From: Adineta steineri
Taxonomy: Eukaryota; Rotifera; Eurotatoria; Adinetida; Adinetidae
DNA length: 64,000 bases
Direction: 5' to 3'
Assembly (NCBI GenBank): GCA_905250115.1
Contig: CAJNOI010000133.1
Span: 212,983 to 276,982, forward strand
The notes under the pieces were generated by a model. The model had not been told where the DNA came from. It saw nothing but the letters and a program-made list of their open reading frames with translations, and made no database searches. Positions 47,491 to 58,122 of the stretch are shown one piece after another; position 1 is the first letter of the stretch, and each line of letters opens with the position of its first letter. Made by a program: the position numbers and the translations under genes.

Positions 47491-48258
47491 CTTAAGGCCC
47501 CCTCCCCCCCCCCCGGGACAAAAAAAATTCCCATAAAAAATACCAATTTTGGGATTCATCCATATTCAGATAGCTTATCATCTACGCTTTCGAATGGACT
47601 ATAATTTATTGGTTTTCTGATGGTTTTTGAGGGTTTTACAATGAGTTTTCTGAAAACCCTTTCTGAAATTTTTTTTTAAAACTTTAATTATTGATGATAT
47701 TTGAATTTTTTCCTATACTACTTATTAAACAAAAAAAACTAATTCTCAAAGTAAAAACTTGTTTTGCGTTTTTCTCAAAACTATTTTTTTATATTTTATC
47801 TGTTAGTATTTTCTAGATTTCTCCACTATTTTGAATGACAGAAAGCTCGGGAAGGTTTTAAATTAAAGCTAAAGCTCAGCACTAGAGCATAGCAAAAGCC
47901 GTAGTTTTTGTTTTCCGTTTAGTTCTTGATGAAAAAATCGAGTTTTGTAAAGAGTTAACCTCAAGTTTTTCCAAAAACCTTTTTTGTTATTCAAAAAACC
48001 GGCTTTGCTAAGCTTTAGAGCTGCGCTTTAGCTTCATTTTAAAACCGTCCGAAGTTTTCTATCATTCAAAACGGTGGAGAAATCCTGGAGCTACGACGGC
48101 CTACTTTTTATCCTTGATATCAGGATAACTCGAGCAAAACTCAATATTACGAACTCAATTTTTGACTGAAGACTATCCAAGGTTAGATACATATTCAGTA
48201 AAAATTTCACTAAGAGTGAGTGCTCTGGAAAAAAAATTTTGATTCGGGGGGCCCTTAA
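47491..48258. mobile_element. Nested foldback (long inverted repeat) element
   Basis: The ends are inverted: CTTAAGGCCCCC at 47491 and GGGGGGCCCTTAAGG ending at 48260. Each is followed inward by AAAAAAAATT runs. Inner arms of about 90 bp at 47814-47905 and 47997-48090 are also complementary (CTCCACTATTTTGAATGACA versus its near-complement). No coding capacity. It sits between the transposase gene and the right subterminal array. Confidence 0.75.
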
Positions 48259-48299
48259 GGAATAAAGGAAATGAATGGTCAGGGGCGTTTAAAATTGTT

Positions 48300-48644
48300 A
48301 AAACGACGAAGGGAGCTAAAGGAGTAAAGGGAGTAAAGGGAGTAAAGGGAGTAAAGGGAGTTAAAGGAGTAAAAGGAGTTAAAGGAGTAAATGGAGTAAA
48401 GGGAGTAGAGGGTGTAAAGGGAGTAAAGGGAGTAAAGGGAGTAAAAGGGTGTGGGTGTAAAGGGAGTAANNNNNNNNNNGTAAAGGGAGTAAAGGGAGTA
48501 AGGGGAGTAAAAGGAGTTAAAGGAGTTAAAGGAGTAAAGGGAGTAAAGGGAGCTAAGGGAGTAAAGGGAGCTGCGGGAGCTAAAGAGTGTAATTATATAG
48601 TATAAAATTGCTCCAAGATAACTTTAATTTCTTGTGGACCTATG
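48300..48644. repeat. Right terminal inverted repeat and subterminal tandem array
   Basis: GGGAGTAAA/GGAGTTAAA units from about 48309 to 48578 (complement of the left array), a 10-N gap at 48470-48479, then the unique inverted part at 48578-48640. Confidence 0.85.
48470..48479. other. Assembly gap (10 N)
   Basis: A run of 10 N within the right tandem array. Confidence 0.95.
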
Positions 48645-48652
48645 TCAGGCAT
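48645..48652. repeat. Right target-site duplication, TCAGGCAT
   Basis: Direct copy of 38141-38148. Confidence 0.8.
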
Positions 48653-48764
48653 ATACAAATTCAAAGAAACCTCTCTACGATATAAGATTGTCTTTTGTGT
48701 ACTATAGGTAAGCTTGCATATATGCAGAGTTTGCTCTTGATTTCGTCTTTCTATTTAGCACACG

Positions 48765-49415
48765 ATGGCAAGTCCTGCATTACTCACCTTGATATCATTG
48801 CTAGCTCTCAAAGTATTTCCGGTCTCCACTCAACATGGAACTAGGTGCTACGACTATTATGATATGCTTCTCTTTCCACGTACACTAACACATCTTTCTG
48901 TTATCGAACTAGCTCCAATGAAAGTCAAAGCTAGTTTCTACGTTTCTCATCTGAATCAAACCTTCTCTGCTAGTGGCATGATATCTCCACGTGGTTTTAA
49001 TAGTAACACAGCACGCGCCGCTTGTCGTTCATTGGGTCATACAAAAGCAAGTTTTGTTGCAAATCTTGAAGTTAATGAACATGAAATGTGCTCTTTTGAC
49101 TATAAGAATAATGTTGTGGAGTTTCCATGCCAACTCATTCTAAACAAGATGAACTGTACAAATACCACAGTTGATCTCATGCAATGCACGTTTACACCTG
49201 TATTCAGTTCTGTCTGCAAAAAGAATCAGTACATTGGTTTAACTTGCCTCACACCTACTACAACGACAAAGCGTACAACCACGAAAAAGCTTGTGACAGA
49301 AACGACGTCAACAACAATTACTACAGCCGGAACTAGTTTCAATACAGCAACGTCAATACAATCAACAAATGGAGATATTGAAACGGAAGCTTCCAGAATG
49401 AACAGACGACTTTGA
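48765..49415 (+). CDS. Secreted SRCR-like protein with Thr-rich tail
   Basis: A 216-aa intronless frame. ATG at 48765 gives a signal peptide (MASPALLTLISLLALKVF). The central part has scavenger-receptor Cys-rich features: AACRSLGH early, an NCT...LMQC block, and a final IGLTC. Then comes a Thr-rich stretch of about 40 residues ending in MNRRL. SRCR domains bind extracellular ligands, often microbial surfaces, so a soluble recognition role is possible. The match is partial: the usual first Trp-Val-Cys block is unclear. Only 112 bp separate its ATG from the transposon's target duplication, so its promoter may be displaced or supplied by the element. Confidence 0.65.
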   Translation: MASPALLTLISLLALKVFPVSTQHGTRCYDYYDMLLFPRTLTHLSVIELAPMKVKASFYVSHLNQTFSASGMISPRGFNSNTARAACRSLGHTKASFVANLEVNEHEMCSFDYKNNVVEFPCQLILNKMNCTNTTVDLMQCTFTPVFSSVCKKNQYIGLTCLTPTTTTKRTTTKKLVTETTSTTITTAGTSFNTATSIQSTNGDIETEASRMNRRL

Positions 49416-49598
49416 CCATTCATGATCTTTTATTTTTAGTTTGAAAAACTTAATCTTTGAAAAGAATAGAGTATTGATCTTTCTCAAGTTTGAGAAAGTT
49501 GTCTTGAATAATATAATTTAAAAAAGTAAAATTGTTTGTTTCATTTGCAGTTGTTCAATTTAGATAGAGAAAAATAACATAAAACGTTAATTTTTCAT

Positions 49599-51247
49599 TT
49601 AACATTGACTGTTATCGACGAAATACTTTTGTACGCGATTATTTTCACTATCCACCACAAGGAGATTTCCCTCAGAATCAAACTTTAAACTTGTAGGTTT
49701 GTTCAATTGATTCGGATTTAATCCCAATGTGCCAGTACTTCCTACAAGTATTGCGCTTGCTTGAGTCTCGTCTTTAAACCATTGCAAGATTCGATGGTTA
49801 CCAGCGTCAGCAATAAACATTGTACCACGACTATCAACAATAACTGCTGTCGGGGAACGCAGTTCTCCAAGACCAGGTCCGGCAAGTGCAAGAGAACTTC
49901 CAGCGACGGTTATTCCTTGTGATGTTCCTTTTTTCCAAAGTTGTATTCTGTGATTGCGTGTATCAGTGATGTAAATATTTTGATCATCATCAACAAATAT
50001 CCCCTCAGGTGATTGCAGATGTTCAGAATCAGTTCCCCATCCATTTCCACCAGCAACCACATCAAAACTTGAATTAGTGTTAAACCATAAAATCACTCGA
50101 TGATTATTTGTGTCACAAATGTAAGTATTTTCTAATCGAACAACGAGACTATAACAAACGCTAAAAACTTCTAGTGGTACGATCACAGTACTTCCACCGA
50201 GTCCGTTCTTGTTAATTCGTTCAATACGTTCTATATTCAATATAAAGGTGGATAAATAAATGGCTTGCTCATCTGGACTCAAGGCAATTCCGCGTATGCT
50301 GAAACCGTTGAAGATAGGATATCCTTCAGTAGCATTCGATATGTATCTCATCAGACGACGGTTCAGTGTGTCAGAAATGTAGATATCGTTATTATTATCT
50401 ATTACTAGATCACGTGGATTGTAAAGTAGATTGAGTGAACCGCCATGAATTCCGTCTTGTGAACCAACGATAGTAGTGCCGTTGTCATTCCACGTTGATA
50501 ATAGACATGTCGGATCAGGACGTGTGGTTATCGCTAAAATGATATTTAAGGAAAGAATTCGGATTTTAATCCATTCTGCAATCATAATATTGAGTATAAT
50601 ATTGAGGATAGATGTGTCTGGATATAGACTGATCTAATACTCGTACTCTCATACACTCACATCCTCAATAAAAATCTTTTTAATACTTACGGCTTGTTGT
50701 TAATAGTGTGGTCCATGTAGTGGAAGATGATGCTAAATGAATAAAGAAAAAGGTAACAGTTGCAAGTGGTATTATTTCTGTATTTATCGGTCATGAAAAA
50801 CAAGATTGAATTAGTACAGTAAATTAGTATTAAAAATTAATGAATTTAAGTGAACGGGTGGATGTGGATGTAGTATTTTTTGTTCTACTTACCCATCCAC
50901 ACTCACATCATATATGGTTTTCGAATATTTACTTGAAAGTTCATCAGTACCATTACCTTTATTTATATTTGATTTTCTTCCAACGATTACACCCACTGTA
51001 ACACCAGTTATGATCAGTATTACTATTATTACTACTATAAATATTATAACAAGTCGTTTTTTATCATATGCCGGTCGCTTTGTGCAGCTTTTCTAAGATG
51101 ATTCATAAAAAATTAGTCGCCATACACATTCTACCACATCTCAGTTAATACACTTACTGCATGTATATAGACATCAGTGGTTGGATATATCTCCTCACAG
51201 TAAGGACATTCGTATACAAGCAGTGTTATAGTAAAATTATCTCTCAT
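49599..51247 (-). CDS. Membrane-anchored NHL-repeat protein
   Basis: Four exons join in phase: 51158-51247 (MRDNFTITLLVYECPYCEEI start, a CPYC pair), 50933-51092 (basic stretch then one TM segment, type II), 50691-50732 (Thr/Ser linker, phase 1-1) and 49599-50533 (1227 nt, 408 aa). The last exon has at least four NHL repeats of the form P-x-x-(V/I)-x-(V/L)-D...(I/L)-x-(I/V)-(S/T/A)-D-(T/A/S)-x-N-x-R. Predicted six-bladed-type extracellular propeller tethered by an N-terminal anchor. Introns 2 and 3 each contain a telomere-like hairpin. Ligand and role unknown. Confidence 0.82.
50601..50670. repeat. Telomere-like hairpin (intron 3 of NHL gene)
   Basis: Ends are ATTGAGGATAGATGTG and CACTCACATCCTCAAT, with spacer TACTCGTACTCTC. 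The termini are inverted and nearly perfect. Confidence 0.75.
50855..50909. repeat. Telomere-like hairpin (intron 2 of NHL gene)
   Basis: Arm CGGGTGGATGTGGATGTAG, spacer TATTTTTTGTTCTACTTAC, then CCATCCACACTCACATC. Confidence 0.75.
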
Positions 51248-52958
51248 TCTTAATTTTGAAACTGAAAATCGTCACACGAAACACTTGTTATAACTCTTTC
51301 TTTTATAATCTATGAGCAAAATAAATCTCGTACAATGCAGAAGAAAAGAAGGAATTTTACAATTGCCGTCATAATAGTAGATGATAAGGAAGATAAAAAG
51401 AATCCTAAATATGAAGCGTATGTATTCTCACTAGTAATCATAGAGAAGAAAAAGCAAACTGATATAAATTCTGGTCATATAGAAACGATTTGAATGATAT
51501 TAATGTTTTACGACAGTAAACCGTGGTCTTTTTTCTCTTAAGCTGGTAGTCATATTGATAACATTTAAAAGAGCGAGTAGGTGTAATTCATATTATAATT
51601 ACTAATACACCACTACTTTCATTTCTACACCTTTGCTTTGTCTATCAACATGTAAAGCAGAATATGATACAGTAAAATATAATGCTAAAAAATTTACAAA
51701 GAACGAACAACAGTAATTAGTAAAATGAAGCTCAGGGGTGATCAGTTTGTGAAGATGTCCAGACAAATCAGATTATCTTGAGGATATACGCACGAAATAC
51801 ATCCTACAGATACATCCACACCCTCACACTCTATCAATTATAGCCAATAAGAAATCTAGACTTAGTTTGATATTAGAAGATGTTTCATTTAAAGATATAT
51901 TCTTATAATTAAAATTATTATCATTATCAACATCTTCGACCTCAAGATGATTCATTTATTGAAATTTAATATTCGATACACCTGACAATATTCTAATACT
52001 GTTTAGAAGGTGAAAATTTTGAATGGATGGTTGACAATGTTTAATGCGTCATTTTTTCCAAGTTACTCAACAAATAAAATTTCCGCTCTCTCGATTTGGG
52101 GAATCATTTCTGCTCGTATTTCCGTCGTTTTATTTTATTGTGAAACGCAATTCTGTAAACTTATCCATTTATCATGCCATTTTTTTCTGTTGTATCCGTT
52201 TTTTAACCTTCCTTTTTACACATTGTTTTTCCGTTTGTATCACAACTTCCTGCTTTAAGTTTTGTTTCTTTTTGTTGAAAGTCATAGCATTTTCTGCCTA
52301 TGTACACACTCACAGCTACACCTGCCTACTGGATGAATACTCTGTAGTGATAAGAACAGAAGAGAAATATAATGAGAAATGGCATCTGTTGTTAGATCTA
52401 CATATTTATGAGCATGATATATACATAGTGTATATAAAAGAGAAAAACGTAGATATATATGACATTCATTCATATTATTTTTACCATTGTGTTACACATT
52501 TTACTCTAGATTAAATGATAAATTTTCAAAGAAAAAAGTGCTTATTTCTTAGTTATTTCAACGGTTATTTTCACTCTTTCTAACAGTAGTATCAATTCGA
52601 TTTTATTATTTATCATCTTTAATTCTGTAATTGCTTGATTCTCCATACATTATATAAAAGAAAGCTACATGATAGGGTAAGTTTATATTTAATATCTTTT
52701 TCGTAACAAGGATTAATATATAATTATGAAAGTAGACGATCGAACTATATCATTACAATTAGAATCCGTGCTCGAAAATGATGTCTGAAGCATAAGTTAG
52801 TTTATAGATAAAAATCATTTTTACTGAAATAATTTTCTGTTTAGAAATTCTATGATATCCGTTCTCTTCACATTTCACCGGTGGCGGTGCGATTGAAGAG
52901 AAAACAGTCACCCACGTAAGCACACACTCTCAAGTTTATATCTTGAATTGTGTGTGCA
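51248..52958. other. Intergenic between NHL gene and three-module gene
   Basis: Two decayed G/C-arm pairs (about 51573-51633 and 51733-51830) and a weak one near 52868-52935. Overlapping frames at 52010-52514 show no signal peptide, domain or splice support. Nothing else recognised. Confidence 0.55.
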
Positions 52959-55900
52959 ATGGCATCCAATTTGATAAATCGTTTATGGCAATCATTTCTT
53001 CGATTAAATCTTTACAAAAAGTCATCGAGTACTGATCAAACTCTTTCAAAAGAACTAATTTCTACTCGTATATATGTCTGTTTATTACTTGTATCTTTAA
53101 TTGCACTTGCAATTATTACTTCATTTATGATTCGAACTATTGAGAAAACTGAAGATACACCTTCTCGTACACGATTTTTACAATTAACAAATAGCGATCT
53201 AAATAATTTGTATTGTCCATGTTCGAACCATGCTATTACATACAGTACATTTGTTACAACTGAAGTTGATTTTCATCAAGTTTGTTCAAGTGAATTTATT
53301 GAACAAATATGGATTGATAAGTTATTTACAAATGAAAATATTTCATTTGAATCTACAGAAGATTTTCGTGTTACTTTGAGTTTTTTTTGGCAAATCATTG
53401 CAGGTTTATGTATTGCAAGCCAAAGAAGTTGGGATGATGCTGTAGCAAATTTTAATACATTACGTATTCTTACTCCAGCAGTATCTTTCGAAGAAACTAT
53501 TCGAAGTCAAGTTCAAACAACATTTAGTAGTCAAATCGATTTGTCTCAAACAGCACTGGCTCATAGTTTACTTGCTATTCGTCGTATGACTAGTGGAGAT
53601 CAAATTGTATCAGCTTTACAAACAAATTTTTATTTACGTATTTTACCATCTGGTTCTATTCGAATGACTCCTCGATTGTTCAATGATTGTTCCTGTTTGA
53701 ACATTGAAGGTTGTCCACGTCCTGCTACATTTAACGATAGCTATGGACATTTAATCAATATACAAGGAATGATAATGAATTGTTTGATGCTTGATGCTAC
53801 ACTCGCTTCAACACTTGAATGCTATTATAATCAAACATGTCTTTCTCTCTTACATCAATCATTATCTATAGGTATAAAACCATTATCAAATAGTTCACTC
53901 AAACATTTTTCTTCAAATTCAACAATAGAAACACTTTTAAATGAATTAATGATTGATAAAATGATAATTAATACTGATTTTGATTTATATTATTCAGAAT
54001 GTAATTCCCCATATTGTTCATATTCATATACACGTCGTTTTAATATTGCTTTTATTATTACCACAATTATGGGTATATTTAGTGGCTTATCATTTGGCAT
54101 AAGATTTCTTGCTCCTCTCATTGCGAAAATAATACTACGTCGAAAAAATCGTGTTGTACCAGTTGAAAATGTAGCACAGATACAGGTATCATGGCAGCAT
54201 CGATGTAAGTTAGAATTCATTCTCTCTCATTTTCATAACTGAATGAAAGTTGCCATATGTCCACACCTTCAAATGCTAGAGTACATGGTTACAAGTTTAG
54301 ATTTTCGGACTTAAGACATATAGTAATGGTAGTATGTATATGATTAACGAAATGTTGTGAATAAGCTCCAGTACAACTTCTATATATAAAGATGGAAAGA
54401 TGTTTTTCTTTCACAAAATGACTTTCAGTCTACATCAGATAATGAGAATAGCTCATAAGCTTACATTAAATAGTTTAATACACTCATTTATCTACACTCT
54501 GAAGCTAATAGAAGCAATGATGGTACGAAATCTAGAGCAACAGGCTATTGGCAAATGAATTATTATAGGCATCATAGAATGTTCGATTGTCGTTGAATTG
54601 GTTTCATCTAGAGATTATCGAGACTATAACTTTGAAAATATCTTCAAACTGAAATGACCTTTCTCATTCATTCAAAGAAAAAGGAATATTCATACATTTT
54701 TGTTTGTAGTTCATATAATACGGGATCGCATTCGACGTATACCACAGTCTACTAAAGAAAAAGCGGTTTCTTTGAATGTTTTTGAAAGTTCCAAACCGCG
54801 TACTCCTACTAATATATATCGTGAACGACTTTTAACACGACTCTTTATTGTTCTCATCACTATTTCTTCTATTGGTGTTGGATTCTACGTATTTCTCATT
54901 AAACAAAATCAATTAGTAACAATTCCTCATCCATCCCTTACTACCTACCAACAATTATATAATGATCATTCAACTACATTACAATGTTCTTGTTCAAACA
55001 TATCTATTCCATATGAAGCGTTTCTTAATGTCACATTTAGTTTACATCAAGTATGTTCAAGTGATCTAATTTCATCAGCATGGTTACACTATCTGACATT
55101 ATTCGATACATCACTTTTACCAGAATGGCCACATGACTTTCTGCCTACCCGTGATTTTCGGATAATGGGTGCTTCTTATTTCCAACTTTTAGCTACTTTC
55201 TGTTCAATGGCTAAGATTAATATTGTCGATGCACAGCGCGTATTCAATAATACTCAATTCATAAATGATCGTGTTCCTGCTCCATCAATTTTTCGTCAAA
55301 AAACTCAAGCGATAATAGATTCATTTATTAACACAACACGCAACAACTTTGTGCGTACATTTGATTGGATTTATGTTGCACTTATTGCTGGTCAGTTTTT
55401 TAATGGAGGAAACATTAGTTATGATATTAATTTAACCACTGATGATCAACTTTCTATTAAATCCACTAATTATCAAATGTATTCCGTTTTTACAGAGACA
55501 GCTATTGCTGCGTCGAGTTTGTGTACATGTTCAATGGGCTACGACGAGTGCTTTATTATACCTCTATTGTATATAAATGCATCATATTATGATGAATTTC
55601 CAATAACTTCTTTTTTTCAAACGGTATATATCGGTTGTACACCTTTACTTGGATTTCGAAATTCGAAGATTGGATGGTGGTATAATAGTACATATCTAGA
55701 ATACATTAAAGAAACTTATTCAATCGTTATTAAGTCTCAGCCACCACCAGATATAAAATCTCTCAATGCATCAATATTCACTCGATTTGAGAACGAAAAA
55801 ATGCGCGATTTGATTGATGAAATGTTGTTAGAAACAATAATAAGTAATAATACACATTTTGATCAATTCTATAAGGAATGTTTACCTCGATCTTGCACAT

Positions 55901-57795
55901 ACACAAATAAACAACGTCGCGGAATTCCAGAATCATTACTTCTTCTTATTGCTATATGTGTTGGTCTAAACAAAAATTTTCGAATATTTATACCATTGTT
56001 TGGTAAAATTATTTTCTCTTTTATTCATTGGTGGAAAAGGCGTCATACTCGACGTAGTAAGTATATCGTAGATATTGTAAAAGATTTCTACATCATAGAA
56101 TCAACATAAATAATCAGAGTAGATTTATATATATGAAAATTGTTTTTCTAATATCAGTATTGTACTTATTTGATGTTATATATCTTTATTTTTCTAGTCA
56201 TTTCAATAAGTGGTTATCTCAAGCATCTTTTAATCACTACTTATCAATCAATTAAAACTCTCAACTTATTTAAGACTGAAACAACAGAAGAGATATTAAT
56301 TCGTCAACAACAAATATATACTCGAATCTATTTAGTTCTTTATATTAGTTCTCTCAGTATATTACTCTTCTATACAGCTCTTATTAATCGTAATATCGAC
56401 AAACCATATCCCTTATCTTCGATTATGGATTATGAAAAATTTCTCAAAGATCATCCTTCAGATGATATTACTTGTCCTTGCACACATATATCAATTCCTT
56501 ATGGTGACTTTATCAATGAATTACAAGTCGATGCATTTCATGAAGCATGTTCAACAAATGCAATTTTTGAAATTTTGACAGATGGTAATATGATTTGAAA
56601 GAATTATTTTCATATAAACTATTAGAAAATATCAGGAATTTATCGATTGATATAGAATAGAACATTGAATTGAAAAGAAAACTTCATTTACAGCATAGTA
56701 CATGTTATTCTTTTCTATTTAATCGTTCTGATTGAGTAGTACAAGATTTAATATAATAAGTAGAGAGAACACAAGAAAAGTAGTTAAAATATCGTTTTCA
56801 TAGAATGAACTATTTTCACAAATCGAAGTTCAAGTAGAATATATTAAAAATATTTTATAAAAATTTATAAACATTTGACAAATCTGTTATATATCTGTAT
56901 AGGACTGCTGGGTTTAGATGAGTTCAATCTCTCATATGGGAATGATTTTAAAGTATGGAAGTTCTTCTTTATCGATTCTTTACGATTACTTTGTTTATTG
57001 GCACAAGAAAGTGTTGAAAATAGTATTAATGTTTTTCTCTCTTCGACTATGCTAATCAATCAATTAGAGTCTCGTGAACGATTCGGGAACGAAATAAATA
57101 ATACCATAAATCAATTTCAAAAAAGAATATCAATCAGTTTTGCTCAAACATTCGATCTTCTTCGTATGACTGCACAAGGAAATGCTCTATTATCAACGTT
57201 TTCATCAAATTGGAATCTAAGCAGAGCTGGAATAGACGCAGAAAGAAATACTTCATTTGTTACTATACCTATCATTCATAACAATACAGAACAAAATACA
57301 AGTTGTTCTTGTGCTACTTTACAAACTTGCACAATGCCAGTGAATTTATCTAATTCTAACGAAACAATGATTATTGATGGCATGGTATTTGGCTGCAATT
57401 CAATGGAGACAGTATTGCTTTCATCATTATCTTGTTTGTATTCTGAAACTTGTTTTATTAATCTTCGAGATTTACTAGATGCACCTCCTCGTTCTGTCAA
57501 ACCATTAAACGATTCATTGACACGATTCAGTGTCAATGATACAATCGAGACAATGGCATATCAAATGTTTATCGAATCATGGACAAGCAATGTATCTTAT
57601 GAAAATTTTTACGAAAGTTGTTCTCCAAATTATTGTGTCTATACATACCGTTCTCGATTCGATGTAACTGAAATGTTAACTACATTTTTGAGTGTATTTG
57701 CTGGTTTGTCTTTTGGAATTCGATTCGTTGTTCCTTATCTTGTGAAAATATTTCAAAAGATCAAACGTCGCTTTCGTATCGTACCAACGCAATGA
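52959..57795 (+). CDS. Three fused two-TM, Cys-rich modules (unknown function)
   Basis: Exons 52959-54204, 54710-56056, 56198-56584 and 56903-57795 all join at phase 1 with canonical GT/AG sites (3873 nt, 1290 aa). Each of three homologous modules has a cytoplasmic lead, TM1, a CPC/CSC-(x)n-I-x-Y-x-x-F motif, HQVCSS-type block, a Cys-rich ectodomain ending C-x-x-x-x-C-x-Y(T/S), and TM2. TM2 of modules A and C contains SGLSFGIRF / AGLSFGIRF; module B reads VGLNKNFRIF and is less hydrophobic. Module B has no Met of its own before TM1, which argues for one protein rather than three genes. The layout recalls trimeric two-TM channels (DEG/ENaC have a G-x-S filter at TM2), but no clear family match is visible; the channel idea is speculation. 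Confidence 0.75.
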
Positions 57796-58086
57796 TTATA
57801 TTTATCAAATTTTCTTTGAACTATTTCAACAAAAACATATCGTTCATTTATTAACTTAAAAGCTTTGATTGTTTGTTTTTTGAAATTAAGAGTATTCTCA
57901 TTTCTATTTAATTATCATGCTTAAATTTGTGATATCTGTATATATTGCTTTTGCTAGTGATAAATTCGCTTTTAATCACAAATATCTATGCTTTAATTGT
58001 GCTTACATAAATAAAAAATTTTGATGTTGTCAAAAAGTCCGGAGAAGGAAAAATTCAGGGTGGATGTGGATGTGAGTGTCGCTTCT
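57796..58086. other. Short intergenic gap
   Basis: AT-rich spacer between two convergent genes. Its last 30 bases are the left arm of a telomere-like hairpin. Confidence 0.5.
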
Positions 58087-58122
58087 TTATTTATCTGACA
58101 CCCACACCCACACCCACACCCT
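58057..58122. repeat. Telomere-like hairpin that ends a truncated gene
   Basis: Arm AGGGTGGATGTGGATGTGAG, spacer GTCGCTTCTTTATTTATC, then ACACCCACACCCACACCC. The right arm directly follows the Thr codons of the minus-strand gene and supplies its last codons and stop. Confidence 0.85.

Larger units (their letters stand above)
38149..48644. mobile_element. Large KDZ-like DNA transposon with DUF3987-like cargo gene
   Basis: The ends are inverted: GGTCCACAAGAAATT..., about 60 bp of near-identity at 38153-38215 and 48578-48640, each continuing inward into a long array of CTCCCTTTA/TAAAGGGAG units. The 8-bp direct repeat TCAGGCAT flanks both ends. Four bases between repeat and inverted-repeat match differ (GAGG and CATA). 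Inside lie two plus-strand split genes: a DUF3987-like protein (39486-43844) and a DDE-type transposase with Kyakuja-Dileera-Zisupton features (44049-47016), plus a nested foldback repeat (47491-48258). An 8-bp duplication fits what I recall for KDZ/Zisupton elements. True length is uncertain because both terminal arrays contain assembly gaps. The cargo gene carries an inverted duplication, so this copy may be non-autonomous. Confidence 0.88.

Noticed and set aside
38216-48578. CRISPR-like array in the CTCCCTTTA repeats
   Set aside because: Units are contiguous short tandem repeats without spacers, in a eukaryotic transposon end.
38149-48644. Maverick/Polinton identity for the large element
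   Set aside because: No polymerase B, integrase, capsid or ATPase genes seen, and the duplication is 8 bp rather than the 5-6 bp typical of Polintons.
52010-52514. Overlapping frames rich in Phe/Ser/Cys
   Set aside because: Unstructured AT-rich DNA, no start context or homology recognised.
54710-57795. Three separate tandem genes instead of one three-module gene
   Set aside because: Module B has no Met before its first TM, and all module borders have matching phase-1 splice sites. RNA data could still overturn this.
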